A DNA stretch of 64,000 nucleotides from an uncultured SAR92 cluster bacterium (GTDB lineage Bacteria; Pseudomonadota; Gammaproteobacteria; Pseudomonadales; Porticoccaceae), in NCBI GenBank assembly GCA_902527245.1, contig CABZOI010000007.1:1-64000 (forward strand), in the 5' to 3' direction. The first letter of the stretch is position 1; each line of letters opens with the position of its first letter. Made by a program: the position numbers and the translations under genes. Below are positions 1 through 9,995 of this stretch, one piece after another. The notes beneath the pieces were generated by a model. That model was not told the origin of the DNA. It worked only from the letters and a program-made list of their open reading frames with translations, and searched no databases.

Positions 1-3000
1 GGACCTATGACGGAACGGGACCAACGGTGGTAATTACTAGCCCAACAGTGAGTAGTGGAGATACATCTAATGATACATCGATTTCATTAACCTTTACTTT
101 TAGTGAAGCAACAATAAGATTTACTGAGGAGGACATAACCGTCAGTGGTGGGTCTGTGAGTAATTTTTCTGCAACAAGTTCAACTGTTTATACCGCAACT
201 TTTGCTCCAACTAGTGATGGGGCAACTACAATTTATGTGGAACCAGGTAGGGTTACGGATGCCTATGGCAACAATAGCTCCGCCGCTTCACAATTTAATT
301 GGACTTATGATTCGAGCGCTCCAACGCTCGCTGTTGTGACTGCTGTTGCGACGCCTGGCAATGATACAACACCAAGTTTTGTGTTTAGCAGTGATGAAGC
401 AGGGACAATTACCTCTAATGTAAATGAAGGTTTTTCAACCTCAACTTCCGCTTCTTATGGGTATAACACCATCACATTCAATACTTTAGATGATGGCACT
501 TACTCAGGGAAAACTATTACCGTGACCGATGCGGCCGGCAATGCAAATTCATTAACAATTCCTGATTTTGTAATAGAGACAGTCGCGCCCACGATGACAA
601 TTTCAAGTGCTACTGTGACCAGCGGAGACACAAGTAATGATGATTCAATCTCACTGACATTTACATCCAGTGAGGCGACTGCAAATTTTGTAGTAGGTGA
701 TGTAACGGTATCAGGCGGTTCATTAAGTAATTTTGCTGCATCTAGCACATCTGTATACACAGCAACTTTCACACCAAGCTCTGCTGGAGGGACCTCTATT
801 GATGTTGGAGCAGGTGTATTCACAGATGCGGCAGGAAACGGAAATACCGCCGCAAGTCAGTTCACTTGGACATATGATAATTCATCAGCAGAGCTGAGCA
901 ACGTAATAATATCGTCAAATAATGCGACTAGCACGTTGGCTAAAGTCGATGATGTTGTTACCTTAGCGTTCTCTGCCAATGAAACTATCAACACGCCAAC
1001 CATCTCATTTGCGTCTGGTGGTGTCTCAATTGGGGCTAATAGAGTTTCGGTATCTAATACCGCGGGAAATAATTGGTCTGCGTCGTTTACGCTTGCGTCA
1101 AGCGATACAGAGGGTGCAGTGACTTACAGCATTGCTTACTCTGACAGTAGTGGAAATGAGGGAGCTGCAGTAACAAGTGGTTCTGGAAGTGTAACCTTCG
1201 ATAAAACACGACCCGTATCCTCTATCTCTAATACTCAGGTAGGAAACGGTGGAGCTATTAACGTCGCATCCATTGCCTTTGCATTTGGATTGAGCGATTC
1301 AACGACAGAATTTAGTGCGTCAGATATTTCAGTCTCTGGAGGCACGCTAAGTAACTTCTCCGGAAGTGGAAAAGATTACTCAGCAACATTTACCTCAGAC
1401 GGTGATGGCACTAAGACGATTCAGATTGTTAGAGCTGCCTATACGGACGCTGCGGGCAATGTGAGCTGGGCAACTGGCGAGTTCAGTTTCACCTATGATG
1501 GGACGTTCCCAACGATAGATGTATCGAATATGTATTCCAAGATTATCGATGGAATGACTGATCTGGGAACGGCAACTGCCGACGAAGACGTTACTTGGTC
1601 AATATCTGGAACAGGCGTCTCTATTAGTAGCTCAGGGACTGTCACACTTGACTCTCCTGCTGATCATCTGGTTGCCGAATCTCATACATTTACGATTTCT
1701 GCTTCCGACAGTGTAGGCAATAATCGTCATGTAACCATGACGGTGGAGGTTGGCGATGTGACCGCGCCGACCATAGACTACAGTAACTTAGTTCACACAA
1801 TAGACGAAGGTGAGACTGCCTTAGGTTATGTCACCTCCTCAGAGACCGTAACTTGGTCAATTGAGGGGGCTGGGGTATCCATAAGTAGTGATGGTGTGGT
1901 GACATTAGATTCGCCAGCTAGTTATGCCGAGGCTAGCACTCACTCTTATCGTGTAACAGCAACTGATGAAGAGGGAATCTTTAGAGAAGGCTTCTTATTC
2001 ACTGTCTTTGTCAATGATACGACTGCGCCGGTGATAACACTTGTGGGTTCCGCTTCGGTCGAAAGTGAACTTGGCTATACTTACACTGATGAAGGTGCAA
2101 CAGCGGTTGATAACAAAGATGGCACAATTACCTCTGAGATAACCACGGTCAACTCAGTAGATGTAGACAATGAGGGTACCTATACCGTCACCTATGATGT
2201 TACAGATGCAGCTGGAAATGTGGCAACACAAGTTGTTCGAACTGTTACAGTCACGCCAGATGCCACGTTGCCCGTGATTTCGCTCTCTGGCGATTCTTCG
2301 GTAACTGTCGAGGCTGCAACAAGCTACACAGACGATGGAGCCTCGGCTACAGATAATATTGATGGCGATGTTTCGGCGAGTATAACCACCGTTAATAATG
2401 TTGATATCAATGTTCCAGGCACTTACGCTGTGACCTACAACGTGAGTGACTCAGCTGGGAACGCTGCGACAGAAGTAGTTAGAACCGTTAATGTTGTTGA
2501 TACGACAGCTCCTGTTATAACGCTATCTGGAGGCTCGGAGGGCACAACTGCTGAAACTCCATATTCCACTAATGATCCGGTAGGTAATGGGCCTGATGGT
2601 GAGTTAAATACTGCTGATGATGTTGTCATTAAAGATCTTTTCGCAGTGGAGGGATTAACTTTTGTAAGACCCCCTCTTGGTGGAGAAGCAGCGGCAGGCA
2701 CCTGGGGCACAGCTGCAGGTCGTGATTTAAACCGTGTGGGTACTAACCGCTACTTTAGAAAGTTTACATGGGAAAAAGCACGTGATTGGTGTGTCAGCAT
2801 TAATGCTCGATTGGCAACTGGTGCAGAGATTACATCACATATTATTCCTGTGGTAGGCCCAAGCTCCGATGGTACGTGGGAGTCTGAGCTTAATTGGCCG
2901 CAACAGGCTTCGCATTATTGGACCGGCAGCATTGCAGGCGATGATGATGGATCAGAGTCGCGTCATAAGGCCTTCATTACTTACAATACGAATAACGGCA

Positions 3001-5969
3001 ACTCAGTGCATCAGGTTCAAGGGCGAGCCAATACGACTAAGCTTTGGCCGCTCTGCGTCATAGAAACAGAAACGGCATCAGAGGGAAGTGCTTCAATAAC
3101 TCATGAGCAAGGCACAACCTATACAGATGCTGGTGCAACAGCACTAGACTCAGTCGATGGTGTCGTTGAAGTAGAAACAACCGGATCCGTGGATGATGGA
3201 ACTGCAGGAACGTACGTCCTTACATACACTGCCACGGATAATGCGGGTAATAGTGCAACCAGAGACAGAACTGTCACCGTGGCAGATACCGTTAGTCCGG
3301 TAATAACTCTAATCGGTGATGCAGCGTTAAGCTTTGAAGTCGCCCCAAGTGGAACGGTGTATGAAGATGCCGGAGCGACTGCAACTGATGGTGCTGATGG
3401 GGATATTTCAGCGAATATCACAGTCACAGGTAGTGTCGATCTCACAACAGTCGGTACTTATACTTTAACCTATTCGCTAACTGACGCCGCTGGTAACGAG
3501 GCAACTAGCGTCACACGAACCATTACGGTTACGCCAGATGTTACTGTTCCAACGATAACATTACTGGGTGATTCGGCACAGAGCTATGAGATGGGCACGG
3601 CTTATGTAGATGCTGGCGCAACTGCAGCTGACAATATAGACGGGGATATTACCTCCCAGATAGTGCTCACTATAAGTAATTCATCTGGAGCAACACTTTC
3701 ATCAGTTGATATTCTTACACCAGATACATATACCCTAACGTATTCAGTTGAGGATGCGACAGGCAATGCAGCAGTGTCTGTAATTAGAATCGTTGAAATT
3801 ACACCTGATGTGACGATACCTGTCATTACACTGGTCGGAGAGAGCCCGATAACACTGGAGCGTTACACTCCATATGTGGATGCTGGAGCGACTGCAACCG
3901 ATAACATTGACGGAGACATTACGTCGAGTATTGTGACGATCAATACAGTCGACACAACCAAAGTTGGGACATATGTTATTACTTATAACGTGAGTGATGG
4001 CTACGGAAATCCGGCAGCTGAGGTTTCTAGAACGGTTACAATTATCCCAATTGCAATTTCCTTATCGGCGCCTTCAGATATCACTGTCAACGCAACTGGT
4101 CATCTGACATATGTGGATATAGGAAGTGCTTCAGTATCAGCGGGAGAGGGTGAGGTTACAGTTTCTCCGAGTCAAATGGGTCCGTTTGAATCAGGAATGT
4201 ACGAGATAACCTGGACCGCAGAGGATAGTGTTGGAACGACAGCCGTGGCATTACAGAAGGTGAAAGTAATACCCATGGTTAACCTTGGACCAGCAATGAC
4301 AGTTACTGAGGGTAATAGTATCCAGATACCTGTCTCATTAAGTGGACATTTGGCCGATGCCTCGATGTCAGTAAATTACTCAATTACTGGCACAGCAGTT
4401 GAGACAGAGGATTATGTGAGCGCTGGTACAGCAGTGATGATTGAAGGATCTGATATGGCAGCGATGATAAATATTGATATTGTCGCAGATACTGTTGCCG
4501 AATCAGATGAAACATTGACGATCACGTTAATACCTGAATCACTCACCGGTGCCGGACCAGGCTCAACAATGGAGCAAACGATTACAATTAGCGAGCAAGA
4601 TTTGCCACCAAAAGTATCTATGCATGCGAGTCAAGCTTCAGTAATGCCAATAACTACTGTTGCAAAGGATTCCGGAATGGTTGATGTTGTTGCAAGCGCG
4701 TCTGATCCAAACTCAGGCTCTAGCTTCACTTATACATGGGGTGGTGCTTACAACACGTTACCCGGTGTTATCGACAATGGTAATACCTTGTCTTTCGATC
4801 CTTCGACTATGGATTCTGGTGTGATAAGCGTATCCGTGGAGGTCAGCGATGGAGTAAACACCACTATGGCCTCAATATTGCTTAATATTGTCACAAGTAT
4901 GCCTACGTTATCAGCTGACAATGATTCAGATGGTGATGGTGTTGATGATTTAACAGAGGGTGTTGGCGATGACGATATGGATGGAGTGCCAAATTATTTG
5001 GACAGCATAACATCCTCAAATGTCATACCGACTGCATCATCAGTAGCTCAATCTGAAGCCGGAACGTCGATATCTCTGGGCACAATTGCGCTCGGTAATG
5101 GTGATCATGATGTGTCAGTATCTGAGGCTGATGTGGCTGCGATTGATACCGCCGATGTTGGCTTTGATTACATCGAATTGAGTGATTTTGTTATCTCGGG
5201 AGCGCAGCCTGGACACTCTTATATGGTGACCATACCGTTATCGGTACCCTCAAGCTCAACCGCGACATACCGTAAGTATGTAAATGAAAATATAGGTTGG
5301 CAAATGTTTGCCGAGGATGCGAGCAACATGATTATGTCGGCTGATTCTTCAAATGGAGTTTGTCCAGCTGCAGGTAGCGATGAGTATGGGCCTGGTTGGT
5401 ACATCGGTGATGATTGTCTCCAGTTAATGATTGAAGACGGTGGGCCTAACGATGCTGATGGAGTGGCAAATGGTGTCGTGATTGATCCAAGTGGCGTTGC
5501 AGAGAAATTCATTGGAACGCCAAGCAGTAACTCATCCGCTGTGCTTGGAACGAATACTCTCGATGCAAATGGAACAGACAGCACCTCTTTGACTGTTACG
5601 GTTTTGGATGGCTCAGGCAATCCGCTGGAACATATGAGCGTTTCCGGCAGTATTGGTATATCTGGAGCAACTGTGAGTGCATTCTATGAAGAGGGTGAGG
5701 GTGTGTATTCGGCAACTGTAACAGCTGGGACTGTTGCGGGCTCTGAATCGGTGTCAATAGATATAAGTAATGGTCAGACAAGTGTAACAATTAGCTCAGA
5801 TCAGCTTACATTGAACGACGTTACTCCTGTAACTCCCGAGGAGCCTGCTACTGGCGGCGGTGGTGGCTGTTCGGTAAGCACCGACACCTCTAGTGATAAC
5901 ACTCTGATAATGATGTTATTGGCTGCAGCCTTATTGTTAATCAGGCGTCGGTATTATCAGAATCAATAG
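1..5969 (+). CDS. Giant multi-Ig-domain surface protein, 5' end outside window
   Basis: The reading frame is open from base 3 and enters from outside the window, so the N-terminus and secretion signal are not visible. About 1,988 residues are seen. Module order by base: Big_12-like Ig repeats with a VSGGxxSNF core (27-316, 590-880, 1210-1510) alternating with looser Ig domains; two cadherin-like repeats (1510-2030); DUF5011-like repeats with the core TYxDxGATAxD (2031-4045), one interrupted by a C-type-lectin-like insert (about 2620-3075); an HYR-like domain (to 4270); a Calx-beta domain (4275-4600); an Asp-rich type-3 repeat (4915-5010); a choice-of-anchor U domain (5010-5480); an invasin-like Big_1 domain (5540-5815). 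It ends in a Gly5-Cys stretch, a hydrophobic helix and RRR, a C-terminal sorting tag resembling JDVT-CTERM. Likely a surface adhesin; the ligand is unknown. The stop lies inside the convergent HMG-CoA lyase gene. Confidence 0.85.
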   Translation, partial: TYDGTGPTVVITSPTVSSGDTSNDTSISLTFTFSEATIRFTEEDITVSGGSVSNFSATSSTVYTATFAPTSDGATTIYVEPGRVTDAYGNNSSAASQFNWTYDSSAPTLAVVTAVATPGNDTTPSFVFSSDEAGTITSNVNEGFSTSTSASYGYNTITFNTLDDGTYSGKTITVTDAAGNANSLTIPDFVIETVAPTMTISSATVTSGDTSNDDSISLTFTSSEATANFVVGDVTVSGGSLSNFAASSTSVYTATFTPSSAGGTSIDVGAGVFTDAAGNGNTAASQFTWTYDNSSAELSNVIISSNNATSTLAKVDDVVTLAFSANETINTPTISFASGGVSIGANRVSVSNTAGNNWSASFTLASSDTEGAVTYSIAYSDSSGNEGAAVTSGSGSVTFDKTRPVSSISNTQVGNGGAINVASIAFAFGLSDSTTEFSASDISVSGGTLSNFSGSGKDYSATFTSDGDGTKTIQIVRAAYTDAAGNVSWATGEFSFTYDGTFPTIDVSNMYSKIIDGMTDLGTATADEDVTWSISGTGVSISSSGTVTLDSPADHLVAESHTFTISASDSVGNNRHVTMTVEVGDVTAPTIDYSNLVHTIDEGETALGYVTSSETVTWSIEGAGVSISSDGVVTLDSPASYAEASTHSYRVTATDEEGIFREGFLFTVFVNDTTAPVITLVGSASVESELGYTYTDEGATAVDNKDGTITSEITTVNSVDVDNEGTYTVTYDVTDAAGNVATQVVRTVTVTPDATLPVISLSGDSSVTVEAATSYTDDGASATDNIDGDVSASITTVNNVDINVPGTYAVTYNVSDSAGNAATEVVRTVNVVDTTAPVITLSGGSEGTTAETPYSTNDPVGNGPDGELNTADDVVIKDLFAVEGLTFVRPPLGGEAAAGTWGTAAGRDLNRVGTNRYFRKFTWEKARDWCVSINARLATGAEITSHIIPVVGPSSDGTWESELNWPQQASHYWTGSIAGDDDGSESRHKAFITYNTNNGNSVHQVQGRANTTKLWPLCVIETETASEGSASITHEQGTTYTDAGATALDSVDGVVEVETTGSVDDGTAGTYVLTYTATDNAGNSATRDRTVTVADTVSPVITLIGDAALSFEVAPSGTVYEDAGATATDGADGDISANITVTGSVDLTTVGTYTLTYSLTDAAGNEATSVTRTITVTPDVTVPTITLLGDSAQSYEMGTAYVDAGATAADNIDGDITSQIVLTISNSSGATLSSVDILTPDTYTLTYSVEDATGNAAVSVIRIVEITPDVTIPVITLVGESPITLERYTPYVDAGATATDNIDGDITSSIVTINTVDTTKVGTYVITYNVSDGYGNPAAEVSRTVTIIPIAISLSAPSDITVNATGHLTYVDIGSASVSAGEGEVTVSPSQMGPFESGMYEITWTAEDSVGTTAVALQKVKVIPMVNLGPAMTVTEGNSIQIPVSLSGHLADASMSVNYSITGTAVETEDYVSAGTAVMIEGSDMAAMINIDIVADTVAESDETLTITLIPESLTGAGPGSTMEQTITISEQDLPPKVSMHASQASVMPITTVAKDSGMVDVVASASDPNSGSSFTYTWGGAYNTLPGVIDNGNTLSFDPSTMDSGVISVSVEVSDGVNTTMASILLNIVTSMPTLSADNDSDGDGVDDLTEGVGDDDMDGVPNYLDSITSSNVIPTASSVAQSEAGTSISLGTIALGNGDHDVSVSEADVAAIDTADVGFDYIELSDFVISGAQPGHSYMVTIPLSVPSSSTATYRKYVNENIGWQMFAEDASNMIMSADSSNGVCPAAGSDEYGPGWYIGDDCLQLMIEDGGPNDADGVANGVVIDPSGVAEKFIGTPSSNSSAVLGTNTLDANGTDSTSLTVTVLDGSGNPLEHMSVSGSIGISGATVSAFYEEGEGVYSATVTAGTVAGSESVSIDISNGQTSVTISSDQLTLNDVTPVTPEEPATGGGGGCSVSTDTSSDNTLIMMLLAAALLLIRRRYYQNQ

Positions 5970-6894
5970 GTAATAGCCCCTGAAAAGGGGCTTTTGCTTG
6001 CTGAAGGATATTTGCAGAGTTCTTGCGTTTTAGAATTTTGGAAATGAGATTACCTGTAGATATTAATTTCTGTAAATTAATCCCATGCTCTATACCCAAG
6101 TCATTTAGAAGGTTTACTACGTCTTCAGTCGCGACATTACCGGAGGATCCGGGCGCATATGGGCATCCACCTAATCCAGCTACGGAAGCATCAATAGAGG
6201 AGATGCCGTATGAGAGTGCTATCTGAATATTTTCAATAGCTCTCCCGCGAGTGTCGTGCATGTGCATTGCTATTTTATCGATGGGAAGAGATTCACTAAG
6301 TTCTTCGATTATTAACTTTGTTTGCTCAGGTGTTCCGACACCATTAGTATCCGAAATAGCAACTTCATAGCATCCCAGCTGCAATAGCTTTTCACATACA
6401 AACACAACATTCTTAATATTAATTTCTCCCTCATATGGACAACCGAATGCGCAGGATACATATCCTCTTATCTGCAAATTATGCTGTTGTGCCTCCAAAA
6501 CAACTTCAGTAAATCGATCTAAACTTTCCTCAATTGAGCAATTAATATTTTTTTTACTGAAGGTTTCCGACGCAGATGCAAATATGGCGATTCTGGGAAC
6601 TCTTGATTTTACTGCAGAAGCGAGTCCTTTGAGATTGGGAACTAAGGCACTAAACGTTACGTCATTATCGTTATGTAATTTAAGAGCATGGATCAATTCA
6701 AGACTATCTGCCATTTGGGGAACCCATTTCGGACTCACGAAGCTGCCAGCCTCAATGCTTTTTAATCCTGATTTCACTAGAAGATTAACAAGGTTTATCT
6801 TATCTTCCAGCGTGATAGTTTGATCTTCATTCTGTAACCCATCTCTGGGTCCAACTTCATTTATGATAACTTTTTGAGGATATTTAATAGTCAT
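5941..6894 (-). CDS. mvaB: Hydroxymethylglutaryl-CoA lyase
   Basis: 317 residues, close to the usual length of the family. It cleaves HMG-CoA to acetoacetate and acetyl-CoA, the last step of leucine catabolism, using a divalent metal in a TIM barrel. Visible family marks are EVGPRDGLQNE near the N-terminus, the metal-binding HMHDTRG segment, and the GLGGCPYAPGSSGN loop that carries the catalytic cysteine. The ATG at 6894 has no clear ribosome-binding site. The gene follows the flavin reductase by 44 bases on the same strand and may be cotranscribed. Its last 29 bases overlap the convergent surface-protein gene. The other leucine-degradation genes are not in the window, so pathway membership is inferred from the family. 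Confidence 0.93.
   Translation of the reverse strand: MTIKYPQKVIINEVGPRDGLQNEDQTITLEDKINLVNLLVKSGLKSIEAGSFVSPKWVPQMADSLELIHALKLHNDNDVTFSALVPNLKGLASAVKSRVPRIAIFASASETFSKKNINCSIEESLDRFTEVVLEAQQHNLQIRGYVSCAFGCPYEGEINIKNVVFVCEKLLQLGCYEVAISDTNGVGTPEQTKLIIEELSESLPIDKIAMHMHDTRGRAIENIQIALSYGISSIDASVAGLGGCPYAPGSSGNVATEDVVNLLNDLGIEHGINLQKLISTGNLISKILKRKNSANILQQAKAPFQGLLPIDSDNTDA
5975..5995 (+). terminator. Candidate intrinsic terminator of the surface-protein gene
   Basis: A 6-bp perfect stem (AGCCCC 5975-5980, GGGGCT 5987-5992) with a TGAAAA loop is followed by TTT, six bases after the surface-protein stop codon. It lies inside the 3' coding end of the opposing HMG-CoA lyase gene. The T tract is short, so efficiency is uncertain. 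Confidence 0.5.
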
Positions 6895-6938
6895 AAATAA
6901 AGTATAATTTACATTTAAATAATCTAATAAAATATTGA

Positions 6939-7442
6939 TTATAAAGCCAAATAATTGCCTTTATAAAAAATTAATGGCTCTTGATCCTTGTTCTCAATAG
7001 TCTCAACCTGTCCCACAATTATCACATGGTCTCCGCCATCATATAAATTTCTGGTGGTACACTGAAAACATACGCTAAAATCTGAAAGAATTGGAATTCC
7101 GTTCAGACCAGTATTACAAACAATGTCCTCGAATTTATCAACACCCGTTTGTGCAAACTTATCGGATAAGGCGGCTTGATTTTTCGTTAGGACATGAACG
7201 GCAAATGATTGTGCATCCATAAATGTGTCAAAGCAGTTAGAATCTCTCCCAATGCTCCAGAGAATAAGTGGAGGATCTAGAGATACAGAGTTAAAACTGT
7301 TCACGGTCATACCGACTTTTTCATTGTTAGCGGATGATGTTGTCACAATCGTCACTCCCGTAACAAATGCACTAAGACTCTCTCTGAATTGTCTTGAGTC
7401 GAATTTAGAATTGAGATTCTTGTCGTTCATATTACCTATCAT
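6939..7442 (-). CDS. Flavin reductase domain protein (FMN-binding)
   Basis: 167 residues covering the whole flavin reductase-like split-barrel domain. The segment FVTGVTIVTT, the NSFNSVSLDPPLILWS strand-loop and the C-terminal HVIIVGQVE match the family of NAD(P)H:flavin oxidoreductases that feed reduced flavin to a partner monooxygenase, and some relatives are oxygenase components' small subunits. The partner is not adjacent. The closest candidate in the window is the distant flavin monooxygenase at the right end, which belongs to a class that does not need a separate reductase. The ATG at 7442 has GAGGA just upstream; a second in-frame ATG four codons in is less well placed. Substrate unknown. 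Confidence 0.85.
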   Translation of the reverse strand: MIGNMNDKNLNSKFDSRQFRESLSAFVTGVTIVTTSSANNEKVGMTVNSFNSVSLDPPLILWSIGRDSNCFDTFMDAQSFAVHVLTKNQAALSDKFAQTGVDKFEDIVCNTGLNGIPILSDFSVCFQCTTRNLYDGGDHVIIVGQVETIENKDQEPLIFYKGNYLAL

Positions 7443-7593
7443 TTGTCCTCTAGAATCTTATCGGCAAGCGAATCATCGCGGTTGTTGTTGATATATGCAA
7501 GTTTAATTTGGTTGGTAACAACTCAGGAGCTTTGATTAAGCAAATCTTTCATGTGAGATTTTTGGCGTACTGAGTTTGATCTTATTTCTTGCA

Positions 7594-7623
7594 TTGCAAT
7601 GAAGCCATGACATTAAATATAAA
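7594..7623 (+). promoter_or_regulatory. Candidate promoter for tRNA-Leu(UAG) and tig
   Basis: TTGCAA (7594-7599), an 18-base spacer and TATAAA (7618-7623) form a sigma70-like promoter about 95 bases before the tRNA. Nothing else recognisable was seen in 7443-7719. Confidence 0.4.
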
Positions 7624-7719
7624 TAGTTGCTGATTTTAAGGTGCTATGGCAAAATTCCGCACTTTCTTTGTGCGTAATTAGCTCAGATTCATAGCAAAAA
7701 TTGTGATGACTAGCATCGT

Positions 7720-7804
<85 letters not shown>

Positions 7805-7825
7805 TTTTTAATCAAAAGGATTTTT

Positions 7826-9259
7826 ATGAAGGTATCAATCGAATCTACCCAAGGGTTGGAAACGACACTAAAAATAGTGATTCCGTCCTCCAATATTGAA
7901 GCAAAAGTCTCCGAGAGATTACAAAAGGCGGCGAAGACAGTTGCGCTTAAGGGTTTTAGAAAAGGGAAAGTACCTGTTAGGGTAGTCCAACAGCACTTTG
8001 GACGTGGTATACGCCAAGAAATAGTTGGTGAGGCTATTAACACCGGCTTTACCGATGCGATATCAAAAGAAAAACTAAATCCAGTGGGACAACCAAAAGT
8101 AGATATTCTTGAAGATAAAAAAGGCAGTGATCTAGAATTTACTGCGACATTTGAAGTGTTGCCAGACCTGAAGTTGTGTGATTTGAAGAAAATCAAAGTT
8201 GCTCGTCCGGTTGCTGATATCAAGGCGAAAGACATCAAAAATATGATAGAACAACTTCGCGATCAGCAATCTAAATTCATCATCTCTAAAAAGAAAGCGA
8301 TTGATGGCGACAAAGTGAACTTAAATTACTCTGGCACCAAAGGTGGTAAAGAGTTTGAGGGTGGTCAGGGCCTAGATCAAGACTTGGTGCTGGGATCAAA
8401 CACTATGATCCCTGGATTCGAAGACGGGATCATTGGAATGACCGCTGGAGAAAGCAAAGTATTAGATTTGAAGTTCCCTAAAGATTATCACGCCGAAGAT
8501 TTAAAAGGTGCGAAAGTAAAATTTAAGGTTGAAGTTAACTCTGTTTCTTCCAAGACACGTCCCAAGTTAGACGATGAATTCTTCAAACTATTTGGAGTCA
8601 CTGAGGGTGGTGAGAAAAAATTCAAAGAAGAAGTTGAATCTAATATGGAAAGAGAGCTGAACAATGCAGTCAGAACGAAACTCAAAAACAGGGTTATGAA
8701 TCAGCTTTATGATTTAAATCCTGTCGATGTTCCTAAAACCTTACTAACGAGTGAGATAAATCAGCTAAAACAACAAACAATCCAACAATTCGGGGGTGGT
8801 CAGAAAATAGATATGGACATGCTGCCTGATGATATGTTTCAGGATCGTGCGCACAGAAGGGCAGCTCTAGGTATAATTGTCTCAGAGTTGGTAAAGCAAG
8901 AAAATATTAGTGCTGATGCTGATCGAGTAAAAGCACGTGTTGAAGAAATCGCATCAACTTATGAAAAACCCTCCGAGGTGGTTGAGTATTATTATAGCAA
9001 GCCTGAGGTCCTAAATTCAGTTGAAGCTATGGTTCTGGAAGATCAAGTAACAGAGCTGGTTCTGTCCAAGGCAGTTGTAAAAGAAGAAAATATCTCGTAC
9101 GAAAAGGCGGTGCAGCCTGATCCTGAGCCCTCACCAAAGGAAAAAAAGAAGCCAAAAACAAAGGCGCAAACAAAAGCAAAAGCAAAGACGAGTAAAAAGC
9201 CAAAAGTTAAAGCAAAAGCAAAGGCAAAAACGAAGACTGTAAAAAAGAGTGGCGATTAG
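7826..9259 (+). CDS. tig: Trigger factor, ribosome-associated chaperone and prolyl isomerase
   Basis: 477 residues. The N-terminal ribosome-binding signature GFRKGKVP is at residues 43-50. A central FKBP-type PPIase domain (about residues 150-245, with KVNLNYSG and GFEDGIIGM) and a helical C-terminal chaperone domain follow. The start at 7826 is chosen because AAAAGGA lies six bases upstream; translating further upstream would run through tRNA-Leu. The last 45 or so residues form a lysine/alanine/threonine-rich tail not present in the E. coli protein, encoded by near-repetitive DNA. Neighbours clpP, clpX and lon follow in the order common in gammaproteobacteria. Confidence 0.97.
   Translation: MKVSIESTQGLETTLKIVIPSSNIEAKVSERLQKAAKTVALKGFRKGKVPVRVVQQHFGRGIRQEIVGEAINTGFTDAISKEKLNPVGQPKVDILEDKKGSDLEFTATFEVLPDLKLCDLKKIKVARPVADIKAKDIKNMIEQLRDQQSKFIISKKKAIDGDKVNLNYSGTKGGKEFEGGQGLDQDLVLGSNTMIPGFEDGIIGMTAGESKVLDLKFPKDYHAEDLKGAKVKFKVEVNSVSSKTRPKLDDEFFKLFGVTEGGEKKFKEEVESNMERELNNAVRTKLKNRVMNQLYDLNPVDVPKTLLTSEINQLKQQTIQQFGGGQKIDMDMLPDDMFQDRAHRRAALGIIVSELVKQENISADADRVKARVEEIASTYEKPSEVVEYYYSKPEVLNSVEAMVLEDQVTELVLSKAVVKEENISYEKAVQPDPEPSPKEKKKPKTKAQTKAKAKTSKKPKVKAKAKAKTKTVKKSGD
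9130..9245 (+). repeat. Low-complexity A-rich repeat encoding the trigger factor tail
   Basis: Reiterated units of the type AAAGCAAAAGC and AAAAAG encode alternating Lys-Ala, Lys-Pro and Lys-Thr pairs at the 3' end of tig. Such DNA is prone to length change by slippage. Confidence 0.7.
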
Positions 9260-9317
9260 TTTCAATCCGCTGTAATGAGATACTCGTAATTTAAATTGAT
9301 TTGAAGTGGTGTAATGT

Positions 9318-9941
9318 ATGCCTGTAATAAAAAATGAGAAGCATGATGTTCTAGCGAGTGGTTTAGTGCCAATGGTGGTTGAGCAAACTTCCCGAGGAGA
9401 GCGTGCGTTCGACATATACTCTAGGCTCTTGAAGGAGCGTGTTATTTTCCTAGTGGGTCAAGTTGAAGACCATATGGCCAATCTAATTGTAGCGCAGATG
9501 TTGTTTTTAGAATCGGAGAATCCAGAGAAAGACATTCATCTGTATATTAACTCTCCTGGAGGGTCGGTAACTGCTGGATTATCGGTTTACGATACAATGC
9601 AATTCATAAAGCCTGATGTCAGCACAATGTGTATAGGTCAAGCTTCGTCGATGGGGGCTTTCCTTCTCGCGGCAGGCGCAAAAAGTAAGAGATTTTGTTT
9701 ACCCAACGCAAGAACAATGATCCATCAGCCAAGTGGTGGTGCTCAAGGGCAAGCAACAGACATACACATACAATCGCAAGAGATTCTAAAAATGAAACGT
9801 AAACTTAATGAGCTGCTAGCTCATCATACTGGGCAAAGTGTCGATAAGATAACTGAAGACACTGAGCGCGATAACTTCATGGACGCAGAGGAATCAAAGG
9901 TCTACGGATTAATCGATGAGGTTCTAGACAAAAGGAAATAG
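9318..9941 (+). CDS. clpP: ATP-dependent Clp protease proteolytic subunit
   Basis: 207 residues, the same length as E. coli ClpP, and the catalytic triad falls at the same numbers: Ser111 in GQASSMGAF, His136 in MIHQPSGG and Asp185 in ERDNFMD. It forms the double-ring tetradecameric serine protease that works with ClpX encoded 54 bases downstream. The N-terminal 10-15 residues before the conserved LVPMVVEQT would be the processed propeptide by analogy with E. coli. The ribosome-binding site is weak. Confidence 0.98.
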   Translation: MPVIKNEKHDVLASGLVPMVVEQTSRGERAFDIYSRLLKERVIFLVGQVEDHMANLIVAQMLFLESENPEKDIHLYINSPGGSVTAGLSVYDTMQFIKPDVSTMCIGQASSMGAFLLAAGAKSKRFCLPNARTMIHQPSGGAQGQATDIHIQSQEILKMKRKLNELLAHHTGQSVDKITEDTERDNFMDAEESKVYGLIDEVLDKRK

Positions 9942-9995
9942 AAATATTAACCTGATTGTCTTGACGATGTGGGCGTCCAAAGATAAGGAGTATTC

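Noticed and set aside
2031-4045. DNA-level tandem repeat in the DUF5011 region
   Set aside because: The protein modules repeat, but the nucleotide copies are diverged, so this is domain duplication and not a recent DNA repeat.
500-5790. Long minus-strand open frames opposite the Ig-repeat gene
   Set aside because: They mirror the Thr/Val/Ser-rich repeats, have no family signatures and no ribosome-binding sites, and lie within a clear coding frame.
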